From Opitutales bacterium (GTDB lineage: Bacteria; Verrucomicrobiota; Verrucomicrobiia; Opitutales; UBA953): DNA of 64,000 nucleotides. The notes below the pieces were generated by a model. The model worked only from the letters and a program-made list of their open reading frames with translations, searched no databases and was not told the origin of the DNA. Of this stretch, positions 10,525 through 18,926 are shown piece after piece; the first letter of the stretch is position 1; every line of letters begins with the position of its first letter. The DNA lies in contig SIAU01000001.1 of NCBI GenBank assembly GCA_009691685.1, forward strand, positions 1-64,000. Reading direction: 5' to 3'. The position numbers and the translations under genes are program-made.

Positions 10525-11754
10525 TTAAGCGACTTTCCACGCACTTAACACCCGATCAAAAATTTCGATAGCCTCATTTAACTCGGCGACTGTCGCATTT
10601 AATGGCGGCAACAACCGTATCGCAATTCCACTCGCCGGTACGGTCAACAATCCTGCTTCACGTAGAGCAGCAACGACGGGAAGCGGATCAATATTCATCC
10701 CAACACCGACCATGTATCCGGCACCCCGAATTTCTTTGATAATCGCAGGATACTTTTGCGCTAATTTTTTCAGAGATTCATGCCAAGCCGGAGATTGGGT
10801 AGCTACCCGAGCAACGAGATTTTCACTTTCAATAATTTCGATAACGGAGAGGGCGGCGGCCGCTGCTAAAGCACCACCACCAAACGTGGTACCGTGCGAA
10901 CCAGGCTGAAAAAGTTCATCATACGGTGGAGCCATCCAAATCGCACCAATGGGAAATCCGCCACCGAGGCCTTTGGCCATCGCAATCGCGTCAGGTTTAA
11001 TTCCCGAGAATTCATAGGCAAAGAATTTACCCGTCCGACCAATACCGCACTGAATTTCATCAATGAGTAATAAGACATTTCTTTCCTGACAGATTTTTTG
11101 CAGTTGTTGTAAAAAAACGGGATCAGCTGGAAAGATACCACCCTCCCCTTGAATGGTTTCTAATAAAACCGCAGCAGTGTCGGTGGCACTGATAGCCTTA
11201 TCCCAAGCAGCGATGTCATTCAGCGGAGCCGAGGAAAAGCCGGTCAATAAGGGTCTAAAGCCTGATTGGATTTTCTCCTGAGGAGTGGCAGACATACCCC
11301 CAAAGGTCCGCCCGTGAAAGGCTTTTTCGGCAACCACGACTCCGATGCACTTGCCTTCAACCCCCGACTTTTTCTTACCGTGAAGCCGGGCGAGTTTTAA
11401 AAGCGCTTCATTAGCTTCGGCGCCGCTGTTACAAAATAAAAATCTTCCGGAGCCACAATATTTTGAAAGTGATTCAACCAACTTAGCTTGAGGCTCATTC
11501 CGGTAGAGATTGCTGACGTGAATTAATTTTTCAGCCTGCTCACTGATTCTTTTAACCATTACAGGATGAGCATGACCGACTGAGTTGACGGCAATGCCTG
11601 AAGCAAAATCTAAATAGGCTTTTCCGTGGGCATCCCAAACCCGCGTACCCTTACCCTTCACTAAGGTAATGGCTTGAGTCGAATAATTTTTAGCCAAAAA
11701 TTGGCTATAGAGTTTAGCAGACTCGTCGGAAGAATGGACAGAGTCGTGTAACAT
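10525..11754 (-). CDS. argD: Acetylornithine aminotransferase
   Basis: This PLP enzyme of fold type I converts N-acetylglutamate semialdehyde to N-acetylornithine. The 409 residues include the GAEANEALLKLAR motif, the Asp of LLIDEIQCGIGRTG that holds the pyridine nitrogen, and the Schiff-base lysine in AMAKGLGGGFPIGA near residue 259. Its start codon overlaps the stop of argB at base 11754, so translation is probably coupled. Context makes argD much likelier than other class-III aminotransferases. It could also serve in lysine synthesis, as ArgD does in some bacteria. Confidence 0.96.
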   Translation of the reverse strand: MLHDSVHSSDESAKLYSQFLAKNYSTQAITLVKGKGTRVWDAHGKAYLDFASGIAVNSVGHAHPVMVKRISEQAEKLIHVSNLYRNEPQAKLVESLSKYCGSGRFLFCNSGAEANEALLKLARLHGKKKSGVEGKCIGVVVAEKAFHGRTFGGMSATPQEKIQSGFRPLLTGFSSAPLNDIAAWDKAISATDTAAVLLETIQGEGGIFPADPVFLQQLQKICQERNVLLLIDEIQCGIGRTGKFFAYEFSGIKPDAIAMAKGLGGGFPIGAIWMAPPYDELFQPGSHGTTFGGGALAAAAALSVIEIIESENLVARVATQSPAWHESLKKLAQKYPAIIKEIRGAGYMVGVGMNIDPLPVVAALREAGLLTVPASGIAIRLLPPLNATVAELNEAIEIFDRVLSAWKVA

Positions 11755-12635
11755 TATCCGTGAACAATCTCCGTGCCGATACCCTTATCGGTAAAGACTT
11801 CTAAGAGCAGTGAATGAGGGACCCGACCATCAATAAAGTGCACTCTCCGTACTCCTTCTTTTAATGCCTTAACCGCGCTATCCACTTTAGGAATCATTCC
11901 TCCCGCGATCACACCCTTCTTTTTGAGCTCATCCACTTCGCCCACCTTTAAGGTAGTAATTAACGTCGATGGATCTTTCGGATCAGCCAACAAACCCGGC
12001 ACATCGCTCATGAAAATGAGCCTTCTGGCCCGCAGGGAATTGGCAATGGCAGCAGCGGCAACATCCGCGTTGGTGTTATAGGGTTGGTCATCTCCATCCA
12101 ACGCCATCGGTGAAACGACTGGGAGAAACCCATCCGCTAAAGCTTTCTTAATTAATTTTGCTTTCACAAATTTAATATCACCCACGAAACCGATATCGAT
12201 GGGATTACCAGCTTCATCAGTACCTAAAAGTTTTTCGCACAAGTTGACGTGGTTCCCTGGCATGCCGAGTGGATTAGCACCCCGCGCCCGAAGTGAATCG
12301 CAGATCTGTCCGTTGATTTCTTTGTTCAAAGTATCTTCGACAATTTTTACAGTGGCCGCATCGGTCACCCGCATCCCGCCACGGAACTCAGATTTAATTC
12401 CAGCAGTTTCCATGGCCCGAGTAATCGCTTTGCCTCCGCCGTGAACGACGACGACTTGAATGCCGACGGCGGCTAAAAATGCAATGTCGGTAGCGACCCG
12501 GTCTCTACCTTCAGGACTAGGGTCATCCATAAAACTTCCGCCGTATTTGACTACGAAGGTGGAGCCACGGAATTTTTGGATATAAGGAAGTGCTTCAAGA
12601 AGAACTTCAGCTTTATGGACAGCAGGCGTACTCAT
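11754..12635 (-). CDS. argB: Acetylglutamate kinase
   Basis: ArgB phosphorylates N-acetylglutamate, normally the regulated step of arginine synthesis. The 293 residues carry the nucleotide-binding VKYGGSF near residue 29-35 and [14 protein letters not shown] near 70. The long form with an N-terminal helix (residues 1-25, including [13 protein letters not shown]) is the one that in other bacteria forms arginine-sensitive hexamers, so feedback inhibition is plausible; this is inference from length and family. It lies between argJ and argD and overlaps argD by one base. Confidence 0.97.
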   Translation of the reverse strand: MSTPAVHKAEVLLEALPYIQKFRGSTFVVKYGGSFMDDPSPEGRDRVATDIAFLAAVGIQVVVVHGGGKAITRAMETAGIKSEFRGGMRVTDAATVKIVEDTLNKEINGQICDSLRARGANPLGMPGNHVNLCEKLLGTDEAGNPIDIGFVGDIKFVKAKLIKKALADGFLPVVSPMALDGDDQPYNTNADVAAAAIANSLRARRLIFMSDVPGLLADPKDPSTLITTLKVGEVDELKKKGVIAGGMIPKVDSAVKALKEGVRRVHFIDGRVPHSLLLEVFTDKGIGTEIVHG

Positions 12636-12688
12636 CAGACAGATTTAAAAGTGAGGGTGGAAAGCCAACGGGCAATTGGAAAATAATC

Positions 12689-13918
12689 TTACTCGCTCTT
12701 GTTGTAGTTCACGTATCCGTCGGTGAGATCTGACGCGAGTAAACGGAAATGGGCCGAACCAAGGTTCAGGTTGATTCTAACCTTAAACTGCCGAGCTTTA
12801 ACCACTTCCTTCCACTGAGGCTTATTTTCAGGAATCGGACGTCCACCCACCACGGCGGGCACGTCGTTATAGTGGATGTCTAATTTAGCTTCATCTAAAC
12901 CCGTCCGGGCGTAGCCAGCCGCATCCGCTAAACGTCCCCAGTTAGGGTCTTCACCAAACCAAGAGGATTTGACGAGTAACGAATTGCCAATGGCCCGAGC
13001 AATTTTTTCGGCGTCTGCACGCGTCCGCGCACCGTGAACTTCGACCGAGACAACTTTCGTGATTTTTTCACCATCGCCGACAATTTTTTCCGCTAACGCA
13101 AAACAGATTTTATCTAAAGTGGCTTGGAAAAGTTTTTGCAAATCTGGATTAGCCTTTTCATCAACGACTACTTTAGAAACGCCTGAGGCCATCAAGATGA
13201 CTGTGTCGTTGGTCGACATATCACCATCGACGCTCACGCAATTGAACGATTGTTGAGTCGCGGATAATAAAGATTTTTTGAGGGTGAGGGCGTTCACATC
13301 GGCATCGGTAGCCACCAAGGCCAACATCGTCGCCATGTTCGGCTCAATCATACCAGCACCTTTAGCAAAGCCCGCTACCGTTACCTTTTTACCCTGCCAG
13401 GTAAAGTAAGCCGTCGCTGTTTTAGGTCTAGTATCAGAGGTTAAAATAGATTCAGCCGCCCTCCGACCTTCGGTCGCTTTATTCGATAAATTTTGGCTAG
13501 CGGTGGTTATACCTTGAGCGACCTTCGCCATGGGCAGTAACTCGCCAATTCTTCCGGTTGAACAAACCAGAAAAGCTTCGGTAGGCGTACCCACGGCTTT
13601 GGCCGAAAGTTCCGCCATGAGTTGAGCATCAATATCACCTTGTTGGGAAGTACAGGCGTTTGCGTTGCCACTGTTGGCGACGACGCCCCGGATTTTTCCT
13701 TTGGAAAGTAATAAAATATTTTGTGAATACCGGACGGGTGCGGCTTTGACGTCGTTCGTCGTAAATACGCCCGCAGCATTGCAGGGTTGGTCGGCGACGA
13801 TCAAAGAGAGATCGAGCCGAGCCAAATTCTTATTTCTAATATCGCACCCCGCGGCGCCGACCCGAAAACCGGGGACGTCGGACAGACCTGCTGAGTCATC
13901 AATAAAATCAATATCCAT
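12689..13918 (-). CDS. argJ: Bifunctional ornithine acetyltransferase / N-acetylglutamate synthase
   Basis: ArgJ recycles the acetyl group from N-acetylornithine to glutamate and in many bacteria also makes N-acetylglutamate from acetyl-CoA. The 409-residue precursor self-cleaves before a conserved threonine; the site is visible as KGAGMIEPNMATMLAL, with Thr near residue 195. The C-terminus SAHFRLLASDLTDGYVNYN is typical. Its presence explains why neither argE nor argA is needed in the cluster. Whether it also has synthase activity cannot be read from sequence alone. Confidence 0.97.
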   Translation of the reverse strand: MDIDFIDDSAGLSDVPGFRVGAAGCDIRNKNLARLDLSLIVADQPCNAAGVFTTNDVKAAPVRYSQNILLLSKGKIRGVVANSGNANACTSQQGDIDAQLMAELSAKAVGTPTEAFLVCSTGRIGELLPMAKVAQGITTASQNLSNKATEGRRAAESILTSDTRPKTATAYFTWQGKKVTVAGFAKGAGMIEPNMATMLALVATDADVNALTLKKSLLSATQQSFNCVSVDGDMSTNDTVILMASGVSKVVVDEKANPDLQKLFQATLDKICFALAEKIVGDGEKITKVVSVEVHGARTRADAEKIARAIGNSLLVKSSWFGEDPNWGRLADAAGYARTGLDEAKLDIHYNDVPAVVGGRPIPENKPQWKEVVKARQFKVRINLNLGSAHFRLLASDLTDGYVNYNKSE

Positions 13919-13932
13919 AGAGGTGTTATAAA

Positions 13933-14982
13933 TTAACGTAATCCGGTGGTTTCCTTCCAGCCCATCATCAGATTAAGAATTTGCACGGCCTGACCACCCG
14001 CGCCTTTCAATAAGTTATCAATGACTGAAGTGATAATTAAATTTCCGGTCCGTTCATCGGCAACCACCGAAATCTCGATTTGATTTGAGTACGCTACGTG
14101 GGCGGTATCGGGAAAATCGCCTGATTTTAAAATCGAAACGAAAGGCTTATCGGCAAAAGCTTTTTGCCAGCAGTTTTCAATTTGGGCGGCCGTGGCTCCA
14201 TTGGCCGGAACCACAATCGTGGTCGAAATACCCCGATGCATCGGGGCGAGGTGTGGATTAAATTGGACGACGATAGCTTTACCGGCAGCTCCGCTCAGTT
14301 GTTCTTCGATTTCCGCGATGTGTCTGTGATTCGGAATACCATAGGCTTTCATGGATCCGTCCCGCTCACAGAAAAGGTAATTTACATCGGCTTTCTTACC
14401 TGCTCCCGATACGCCGCTGTAGGAATTAATAACACACCGACCAGGTTCGGGCTTAATTAAGCCAGCCCGTAATAAAGGGATGATGGGGATTTGAATGCTG
14501 GTCGGGTAGCAACCGGGGCAAGCGACGAGCGAAATTTTCTTCCAACTATCATCGAGTTGTAATTCCGGAATTACATACTTTGCCTGCGAAGTAAGTTGCG
14601 GCGCGGGATGATCGTGGCCGTAATATTTTTTATAAATCTGTAAATCCTTCAGCCGAAAATCGGCCGACAGATCCAAAACCTTTTTCCCTGCAGCCACGAG
14701 AGGCTGGGCGTATTCAGCGGCGACGCCATGAGGGAGAGCTAAAAACCAAACTCCCACGGAGGAAGCGGCACACTCTTGAGGTGAGGATGCGGAAAAAACT
14801 AAATTTGAATTCACCTTACCCCGGAGTCTGGGCAATTCATCCACCACTTTTTTTCCAGCGAGGGACCGCGAGCAAACCATCGCGAGTTCGACGTGGGGGT
14901 GTTGGGCGAGGATACCAACGAGCTCTTCGCCTGTGTAGCCAGAGGCGCCAACGATGCCGACTTGGATCAGTGATTGAGACAT
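13933..14982 (-). CDS. argC: N-acetyl-gamma-glutamyl-phosphate reductase
   Basis: ArgC reduces N-acetylglutamyl phosphate to the semialdehyde with NADPH. The 349 residues start with the Rossmann motif GIVGASGYTGEELV (residues 9-22), and the catalytic cysteine is in VACPGCYPTSIQIP near 155. HRHIAEIEEQL and NPHLAPMHRGI are family signatures. It is the first gene of the arginine operon; a strong terminator at 15046-15074 isolates it from the ribosomal genes upstream. No arginine-repressor box could be recognised in the 63 bases between that hairpin and the start. Confidence 0.97.
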   Translation of the reverse strand: MSQSLIQVGIVGASGYTGEELVGILAQHPHVELAMVCSRSLAGKKVVDELPRLRGKVNSNLVFSASSPQECAASSVGVWFLALPHGVAAEYAQPLVAAGKKVLDLSADFRLKDLQIYKKYYGHDHPAPQLTSQAKYVIPELQLDDSWKKISLVACPGCYPTSIQIPIIPLLRAGLIKPEPGRCVINSYSGVSGAGKKADVNYLFCERDGSMKAYGIPNHRHIAEIEEQLSGAAGKAIVVQFNPHLAPMHRGISTTIVVPANGATAAQIENCWQKAFADKPFVSILKSGDFPDTAHVAYSNQIEISVVADERTGNLIITSVIDNLLKGAGGQAVQILNLMMGWKETTGLR

Positions 14983-15045
14983 GGTGTGATTGATAAAAAG
15001 TTAAGGGAGGAATGGTCGTTTGGACATAGAAAAACTCGCCAACAA

Positions 15046-15074
15046 AAAGGCCCCGGGGTGCCGGGGCCTTTTTT
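15046..15074 (-). terminator. Terminator of the rplM-rpsI operon
   Basis: An 11-base-pair stem with the core GGCCCCGG/CCGGGGCC and loop GGTG is flanked by A/T runs on both sides. It sits 20 bases after the rpsI stop on the minus strand and separates it from argC. Confidence 0.93.
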
Positions 15075-15093
15075 CTTCCTTTTCCGAGGCGGT

Positions 15094-15495
15094 TTAGCGC
15101 TTCGAGAACTGGAAGCGCTTGCGGGCGCCTGGCTGACCGGGCTTCTTACGTTCGCGCATACGACCATCGCGGGTAAGGAGGCCTTCTTTCTTAAGTGGAG
15201 CACGAAGAGTCGCATCCATCTTTTGGAGGGCGCGAGCTAATCCGTGGGAAATGGCACCAGCTTGGCCGTTAGGACCACCGCCGATAACATTAACCGAAAC
15301 GTCTACTTGGCCTTCGAGACCCGCTGTTCGCAATGGAGCAGTGGCCGCTTTAACGAGGGCTTCAGTGTAAAGATATTCTTCTACAGGTTTTCCATTGACG
15401 GAAATAACTCCCGTTCCGCGGGAAAGGCGGATACGAGCCGAAGCGGTCTTGCGACGGCCGACGGCAGTGATGGCGGATGACTTAGTGGCGCTCAT
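15094..15495 (-). CDS. rpsI: 30S ribosomal protein uS9
   Basis: uS9 sits in the head of the small subunit, its C-terminal tail reaching the P-site tRNA. The 133 residues include GRRKTASARIRL, the GGGPNGQAGAISHGLARAL core and the family's terminal KRFQFSKR with Arg at the very end. It follows rplM by 16 bases, the classic bacterial rplM-rpsI pair. Confidence 0.99.
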   Translation of the reverse strand: MSATKSSAITAVGRRKTASARIRLSRGTGVISVNGKPVEEYLYTEALVKAATAPLRTAGLEGQVDVSVNVIGGGPNGQAGAISHGLARALQKMDATLRAPLKKEGLLTRDGRMRERKKPGQPGARKRFQFSKR

Positions 15496-15511
15496 TGAGT
15501 AATATTAAAAA

Positions 15512-15955
15512 TTAGACCTTAGGAAAGGCAGGGAATGGAACGGGGTTAGAAGCAGCTTGATCGTGCTTTTCACCAGCGTAGACGCGAAGCTTAAGGAGCA
15601 TGTCATTCGCTAAACGGTTTTTAGGAAGCATACCTTTGACCGCGTGCTTCACGATAAATTCAGGACGGCGTTCACGCATAGCAGAAACTGTGCGGCGGTA
15701 AGCAGTACCTACCCAACCGGTGTAGAACATGTAAGTTTTGTCGGTTTCTTTGGTGCCGGTTAAGCGCACTTTGTCTGCGTTGATCACGATGACGTAATCA
15801 CCCGTGTCTACGTGTGGAGTGTAGGTGGGTTTGTGACGTCCGCGGAGGACGTTGGAAATTTTGACTGCGAGGCGTCCGAGGACTTGGTCCTTGGCATCAA
15901 TAATGTACCAAGTTTTGTCTTTGAGCTGCACATTCTTAGCTAGCGTGGTCTTCAT
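15512..15955 (-). CDS. rplM: 50S ribosomal protein uL13
   Basis: uL13 is an early assembly protein of the large subunit. The 147 residues include WYIIDAKDQVLGRLAVKI, GDYVIVINADKVRLTGTK and the lysine-rich VKGMLPKNRLANDMLLKLRV segment, all standard. It leads the rplM-rpsI operon. A TATGAT hexamer about 60 bases upstream on the minus strand (16017-16022) could be its -10 element, but no good -35 is visible. Confidence 0.99.
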   Translation of the reverse strand: MKTTLAKNVQLKDKTWYIIDAKDQVLGRLAVKISNVLRGRHKPTYTPHVDTGDYVIVINADKVRLTGTKETDKTYMFYTGWVGTAYRRTVSAMRERRPEFIVKHAVKGMLPKNRLANDMLLKLRVYAGEKHDQAASNPVPFPAFPKV

Positions 15956-16089
15956 AAAAAGAGGGAAAGTCGGAAAATGAGGCTTGAGACCCCTCCGTCA
16001 ACACCCGAATGGGCAAATCATACGGTGAGAGTGCTTTTAATTAGAGAGAGGATGTTTAGGCGATTTAGCCAAAAACCCTACTTTGCCCC

Positions 16090-16857
16090 TTAAAAGCGGA
16101 AATTAGCAAAAAAACGGTACCAGAAGACTCCACCCTTAGTGTCTGCCGCATTGTCATTATTATACGCGAAATTAAGCCCGGTGCCCACGCTAGCGCTGGG
16201 ACTGATGGCATAAATGAAATCCGCCGAGGCTCCTGCATACAGGTAAGAGTTCGCCGTATCCCAATTCGAGTCCGATGCGTAGATCGAACCGGCATAGAGC
16301 TTGGTCACAATATTGATCGCGGATAATCCAATATCACTTCCGTCGAAATCCTTACGGGCCGAAACGACGAAGTTATACTGTCTTAACTCATCGCTATAAA
16401 ATAGGTAAGCCGAGGGACGGAGAAAAACATCCTTCGATAAAACGAGGCCAATGTAATATTCATTGTCAGACGGTGCCAAAGTATAACCCGCAACACCATT
16501 CGTGTTCACGAAGTGATTATTAGCCTTAGTGTGCTGGTAGCCAATATCAAGCGTGCCGCATTCCATACTGCGACGAACACCGGCGCCGTAAACTTTTTCA
16601 AAACTATCTGCACTATAGCCACTGAAATAAACAGAGGTGCCGATGATTGTGGGGACGGCGTACTCTAAAGTTAATTGAGATTGAAATAAACCTTCATCGC
16701 TGGAGCGCTCTTTACCACGGGCGACATTTTTTGAAGCCCACGAAAAATTAGCACGAACCGAAAGGTCGGAACCTAAGGGGCTACTCGGGGTGTTTTGAGC
16801 TTGGGCGACGCCCAGTGTAAATACGGTTAAAGCCAGTGCACGCAGCGAGTTTTTCAT
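16090..16857 (-). CDS. Outer-membrane beta-barrel protein of unknown function
   Basis: The 255 residues begin with a cleavable signal peptide (hydrophobic core ALALTVFTLGVAQA, cleavage probably near residue 20). The rest is an alternating hydrophobic/polar pattern rich in Tyr, Ser and Asn, ending in RFFANFRF, the terminal aromatic residue expected of an outer-membrane barrel. The starting segment (SVRANFSWASKNVARGKE) resembles the family of TorF-like putative porins, but I recognise no specific function. It is monocistronic, between icd and rplM. Confidence 0.8.
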   Translation of the reverse strand: MKNSLRALALTVFTLGVAQAQNTPSSPLGSDLSVRANFSWASKNVARGKERSSDEGLFQSQLTLEYAVPTIIGTSVYFSGYSADSFEKVYGAGVRRSMECGTLDIGYQHTKANNHFVNTNGVAGYTLAPSDNEYYIGLVLSKDVFLRPSAYLFYSDELRQYNFVVSARKDFDGSDIGLSAINIVTKLYAGSIYASDSNWDTANSYLYAGASADFIYAISPSASVGTGLNFAYNNDNAADTKGGVFWYRFFANFRF

Positions 16858-16883
16858 GAAGAGAAATTTGTCTTATTAAAAAT

Positions 16884-16917
16884 AACAGGGCAAGCCTCAA
16901 GAAGGCCTGCCCTGTTC
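16884..16917 (-). terminator. Terminator after icd
   Basis: CAGGGCA pairs with TGCCCTG, extended by an imperfect inner stem around the loop CAAGA. The minus strand continues into a T5 run. It lies about 30 bases after the icd stop and just upstream of the outer-membrane protein gene. Confidence 0.82.
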
Positions 16918-16945
16918 GAATTTAGCTAATAAAATAAAGGATGAA

Positions 16946-18205
16946 CTACATTTTTGCGATAATCGCATCCCCGAACTCCGAACACTTAATTTCCTTCGCA
17001 CCTTCCATTTGTCGGGCGAAATCGTAAGTCACTCGACCACCACCAATCGCACCATTCAAACCTTTAAGAATGAGATCAGCTGCTTCAGTCCAACCCAGGT
17101 AGCGCAACATCATTTCGCCACTGAGAACGACGGAGCCAGGATTCACGACATCCTTATCGGCATACTTCGGCGCAGTACCGTGGGTCGCTTCAAAGATCGC
17201 ATGTCCGGTTAGATAATTAATATTTCCACCGGGAGCGATACCGATACCGCCCACTTGCGCAGCAAGGGCGTCGGAAAGATAATCGCCATTAAGATTCAGC
17301 GTCGCGATGACGTCGAAGTCGGTCGGACGTGTCAGAATTTGTTGTAGGGTGATGTCCGCAATCGCGTCTTTAATCACGAGGCCAGCACCGGGCTTACCTT
17401 CGGGAATTTTGCACCAAGGTCCGCCCTCAATTTCTACAGCACCAAATTCATTTTTCGCCAAATCATAACCCCATTTCATGAAAGCCCCTTCGGTGTATTT
17501 CATGATATTTCCTTTATGAACTAAGGTCAGAGATTGACGCTTATTCTCGATGGCGTACTGAATCGCCGAACGGATTAAACGTTCAGAACCAGGCTTAGAA
17601 ACGGGCTTAATCCCAAGGCCGACGGTCGCGGGTTGCTCTTCACCAAAGCGGATTTTCTTAAACTCTTTGGGGAAGTTCGTCTTGATAAACTCCAAAGTTT
17701 TGAGCGCGACTTCCGAGCCCGCTTCAAAATCAATTCCCGCATAAATATCTTCGGTGTTCTCGCGGAAAATTACCATATTTACTTTACCGGGATTTTTTAC
17801 AGGTGAAGGCACGCCGATGAACCATTGCACCGGACGGAGACAAACGTAGAGATCCAATTGTTGGCGGAGCGCGACATTAAGCGAACGAATGCCACCACCG
17901 GTCGGAGTGGTGAGTGGTCCTTTGATTCCGACGAGATAATCTCGAAAAGCCGTGAGGGTGGCTTCGGGTAACCAGTCGTTCGTTTTCTTGAAAGATTTTT
18001 CGCCCGCTAAAACTTCGAGCCATTCAATTTTACGTTTTCCGTGATAAGCTTTGGCTACGGCAGCGTCGAATACCCGAACCGAGGCACGCCAGATATCTGG
18101 GCCCGTACCGTCACCTTCGATAAAAGGAATGATGGGGTGATCGGGTACATTCAGTGTGCCGTTCGTGATAGTGATACGACCAGCGCTGGCGGAGGAAGGT
18201 GTCAT
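16946..18205 (-). CDS. icd: Isocitrate dehydrogenase (NADP+)
   Basis: This citric-acid-cycle enzyme decarboxylates isocitrate to 2-oxoglutarate. The 419 residues match the homodimeric E. coli type in length. [14 protein letters not shown] contains Ser108, equivalent to the serine phosphorylated in E. coli. HGTAPKYAD and the tail [12 protein letters not shown] keep the Lys-Tyr and Tyr/Arg residues that select NADP over NAD. No kinase/phosphatase gene is nearby, so phosphorylation is not implied. It is flanked by terminators on both sides and is probably transcribed alone. Confidence 0.97.
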   Translation of the reverse strand: MTPSSASAGRITITNGTLNVPDHPIIPFIEGDGTGPDIWRASVRVFDAAVAKAYHGKRKIEWLEVLAGEKSFKKTNDWLPEATLTAFRDYLVGIKGPLTTPTGGGIRSLNVALRQQLDLYVCLRPVQWFIGVPSPVKNPGKVNMVIFRENTEDIYAGIDFEAGSEVALKTLEFIKTNFPKEFKKIRFGEEQPATVGLGIKPVSKPGSERLIRSAIQYAIENKRQSLTLVHKGNIMKYTEGAFMKWGYDLAKNEFGAVEIEGGPWCKIPEGKPGAGLVIKDAIADITLQQILTRPTDFDVIATLNLNGDYLSDALAAQVGGIGIAPGGNINYLTGHAIFEATHGTAPKYADKDVVNPGSVVLSGEMMLRYLGWTEAADLILKGLNGAIGGGRVTYDFARQMEGAKEIKCSEFGDAIIAKM

Positions 18206-18254
18206 GGATGGGGAGACTCAAACTTCCCTCTCGCCGCTTTTCAAGCCAACAGAA

Positions 18255-18278
18255 AAGGACCCCCTTACGAGGGTCCTT
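18255..18278 (-). terminator. Terminator after the ribbon-helix-helix gene
   Basis: AAGGACCC pairs with GGGTCCTT around an 8-base loop, with a T4 run next on the minus strand. It is placed about 60 bases after the stop at 18338. Confidence 0.8.
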
Positions 18279-18337
18279 GTTTTAGCTGGTAATGAAACCA
18301 GTGCCATCCGCCTTAGCGACGGAGAGTCCGAGAAGAA

Positions 18338-18724
18338 TTATTTCTTCTTGGATTTGGCTTTTTTAGCTACTGATTTCTTAGCAGCTTTTTTCTTTTTTGC
18401 CATAGTTGTGATGTTCGTTGTTGGGTTAGAGGGCAGCGACTGAAGCGCCACCCTGACGATGCGCCCTACACTCACCCGGGCCTGACGAGCCTGACGGGTA
18501 ATACGAGTGCGGAGCTCCGAGGGGACTCGGAAAGACACTTGGCGGGAGTTGGTTGGTTCAACGTTCAAACGATTCTCAGGACAACTCTCTAAGGCATGCC
18601 TGATTACTTCGCTCAAATTAGACAAGCCGGCGCGTTGCTGAAAAGCGATTGCTTCAATGTGTAACTTCACAGGAAGGGACACGGTGATAAGACTTTCGCT
18701 GATGGTTTCGGTTCGGTTAGTCAC
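18338..18724 (-). CDS. Tandem ribbon-helix-helix protein with lysine-rich histone-H1-like tail
   Basis: The 128 residues contain two consecutive segments with the ribbon-helix-helix pattern: residues about 12-48 (strand ITVSLPVKL, then two helices ending EVIRHALES) and about 60-97 (strand RQVSFRVPS, then helices ending GRIVRVALQSL). RHH proteins normally dimerise to bind DNA, so one chain could form a pseudo-dimer. From residue 108 the chain becomes MAKKKKAAKKSVAKKAKSKKK, a basic tail like bacterial H1-type nucleoid proteins. That segment begins with an in-frame ATG at 18400 and might be translated separately. The gene is divergent from a metal ATPase across a dyad-rich region. Function as repressor or nucleoid protein is inference. 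Confidence 0.75.
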   Translation of the reverse strand: MTNRTETISESLITVSLPVKLHIEAIAFQQRAGLSNLSEVIRHALESCPENRLNVEPTNSRQVSFRVPSELRTRITRQARQARVSVGRIVRVALQSLPSNPTTNITTMAKKKKAAKKSVAKKAKSKKK

Positions 18725-18740
18725 GTTGCGGTTAACTCTT

Positions 18741-18760
18741 AATGACGATTGATAGTCATT
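18741..18760. promoter_or_regulatory. Candidate operator: AATGAC-N8-GTCATT
   Basis: A perfect six-base inverted repeat with an eight-base spacer lies 17 bases upstream of the ribbon-helix-helix start codon. RHH regulators commonly bind such spaced half-sites in their own promoter region, so autoregulation is possible. This is a pattern-based guess. Confidence 0.4.
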
Positions 18761-18762
18761 TA

Positions 18763-18878
18763 TCCGCAGAGCGCAAGAGGAAATTCACTCAGTGATGTTG
18801 GTGAAAAATTCCTCACTCGTTTTTAGAAAAAATTCTGTCCAAAAAACGAATCACCTGAGCAGAAATTTTCTCTGCGGA
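18763..18878. promoter_or_regulatory. Candidate structured RNA leader or nested dyad element
   Basis: Nested complementary segments form what looks like a three-way junction. P1 pairs 18763-18771 (TCCGCAGAG) with 18870-18878 (CTCTGCGGA), nine pairs. P2 pairs 18777-18788 with 18801-18814, eleven pairs (GAGGAA/TTCCTC and TTCAC/GTGAA) around an A versus AAA internal loop. P3 pairs 18817-18824 (TCGTTTTT) with 18842-18849 (AAAAACGA). The P2 loop region 18788-18796 (CTCAGTGAT) is also complementary to 18850-18859 (ATCACCTGAG) with one bulged C, as a pseudoknot or alternative fold. Because all pairs are Watson-Crick, the coding strand is not decided: it could be a leader of the metal ATPase or of the ribbon-helix-helix gene. 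Confidence 0.5.
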
Positions 18879-18889
18879 CACCCCAATGG

Positions 18890-18918
18890 TTGACCAATAT
18901 TATTTTTAGAGTTAAATC
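18890..18918 (+). promoter_or_regulatory. Candidate promoter for the metal ATPase gene
   Basis: TTGACC at 18890-18895 is followed after 17 bases by TAAATC at 18913-18918, a fair sigma-70-like spacing. Initiation from it would give an almost leaderless mRNA for the ATG at 18927. On the opposite strand the same region offers TTTATA-N17-TAATAT (18925 to 18897), which would start a transcript toward the ribbon-helix-helix gene containing the whole structured element. Confidence 0.35.
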
Positions 18919-18926
18919 ATATAAAT

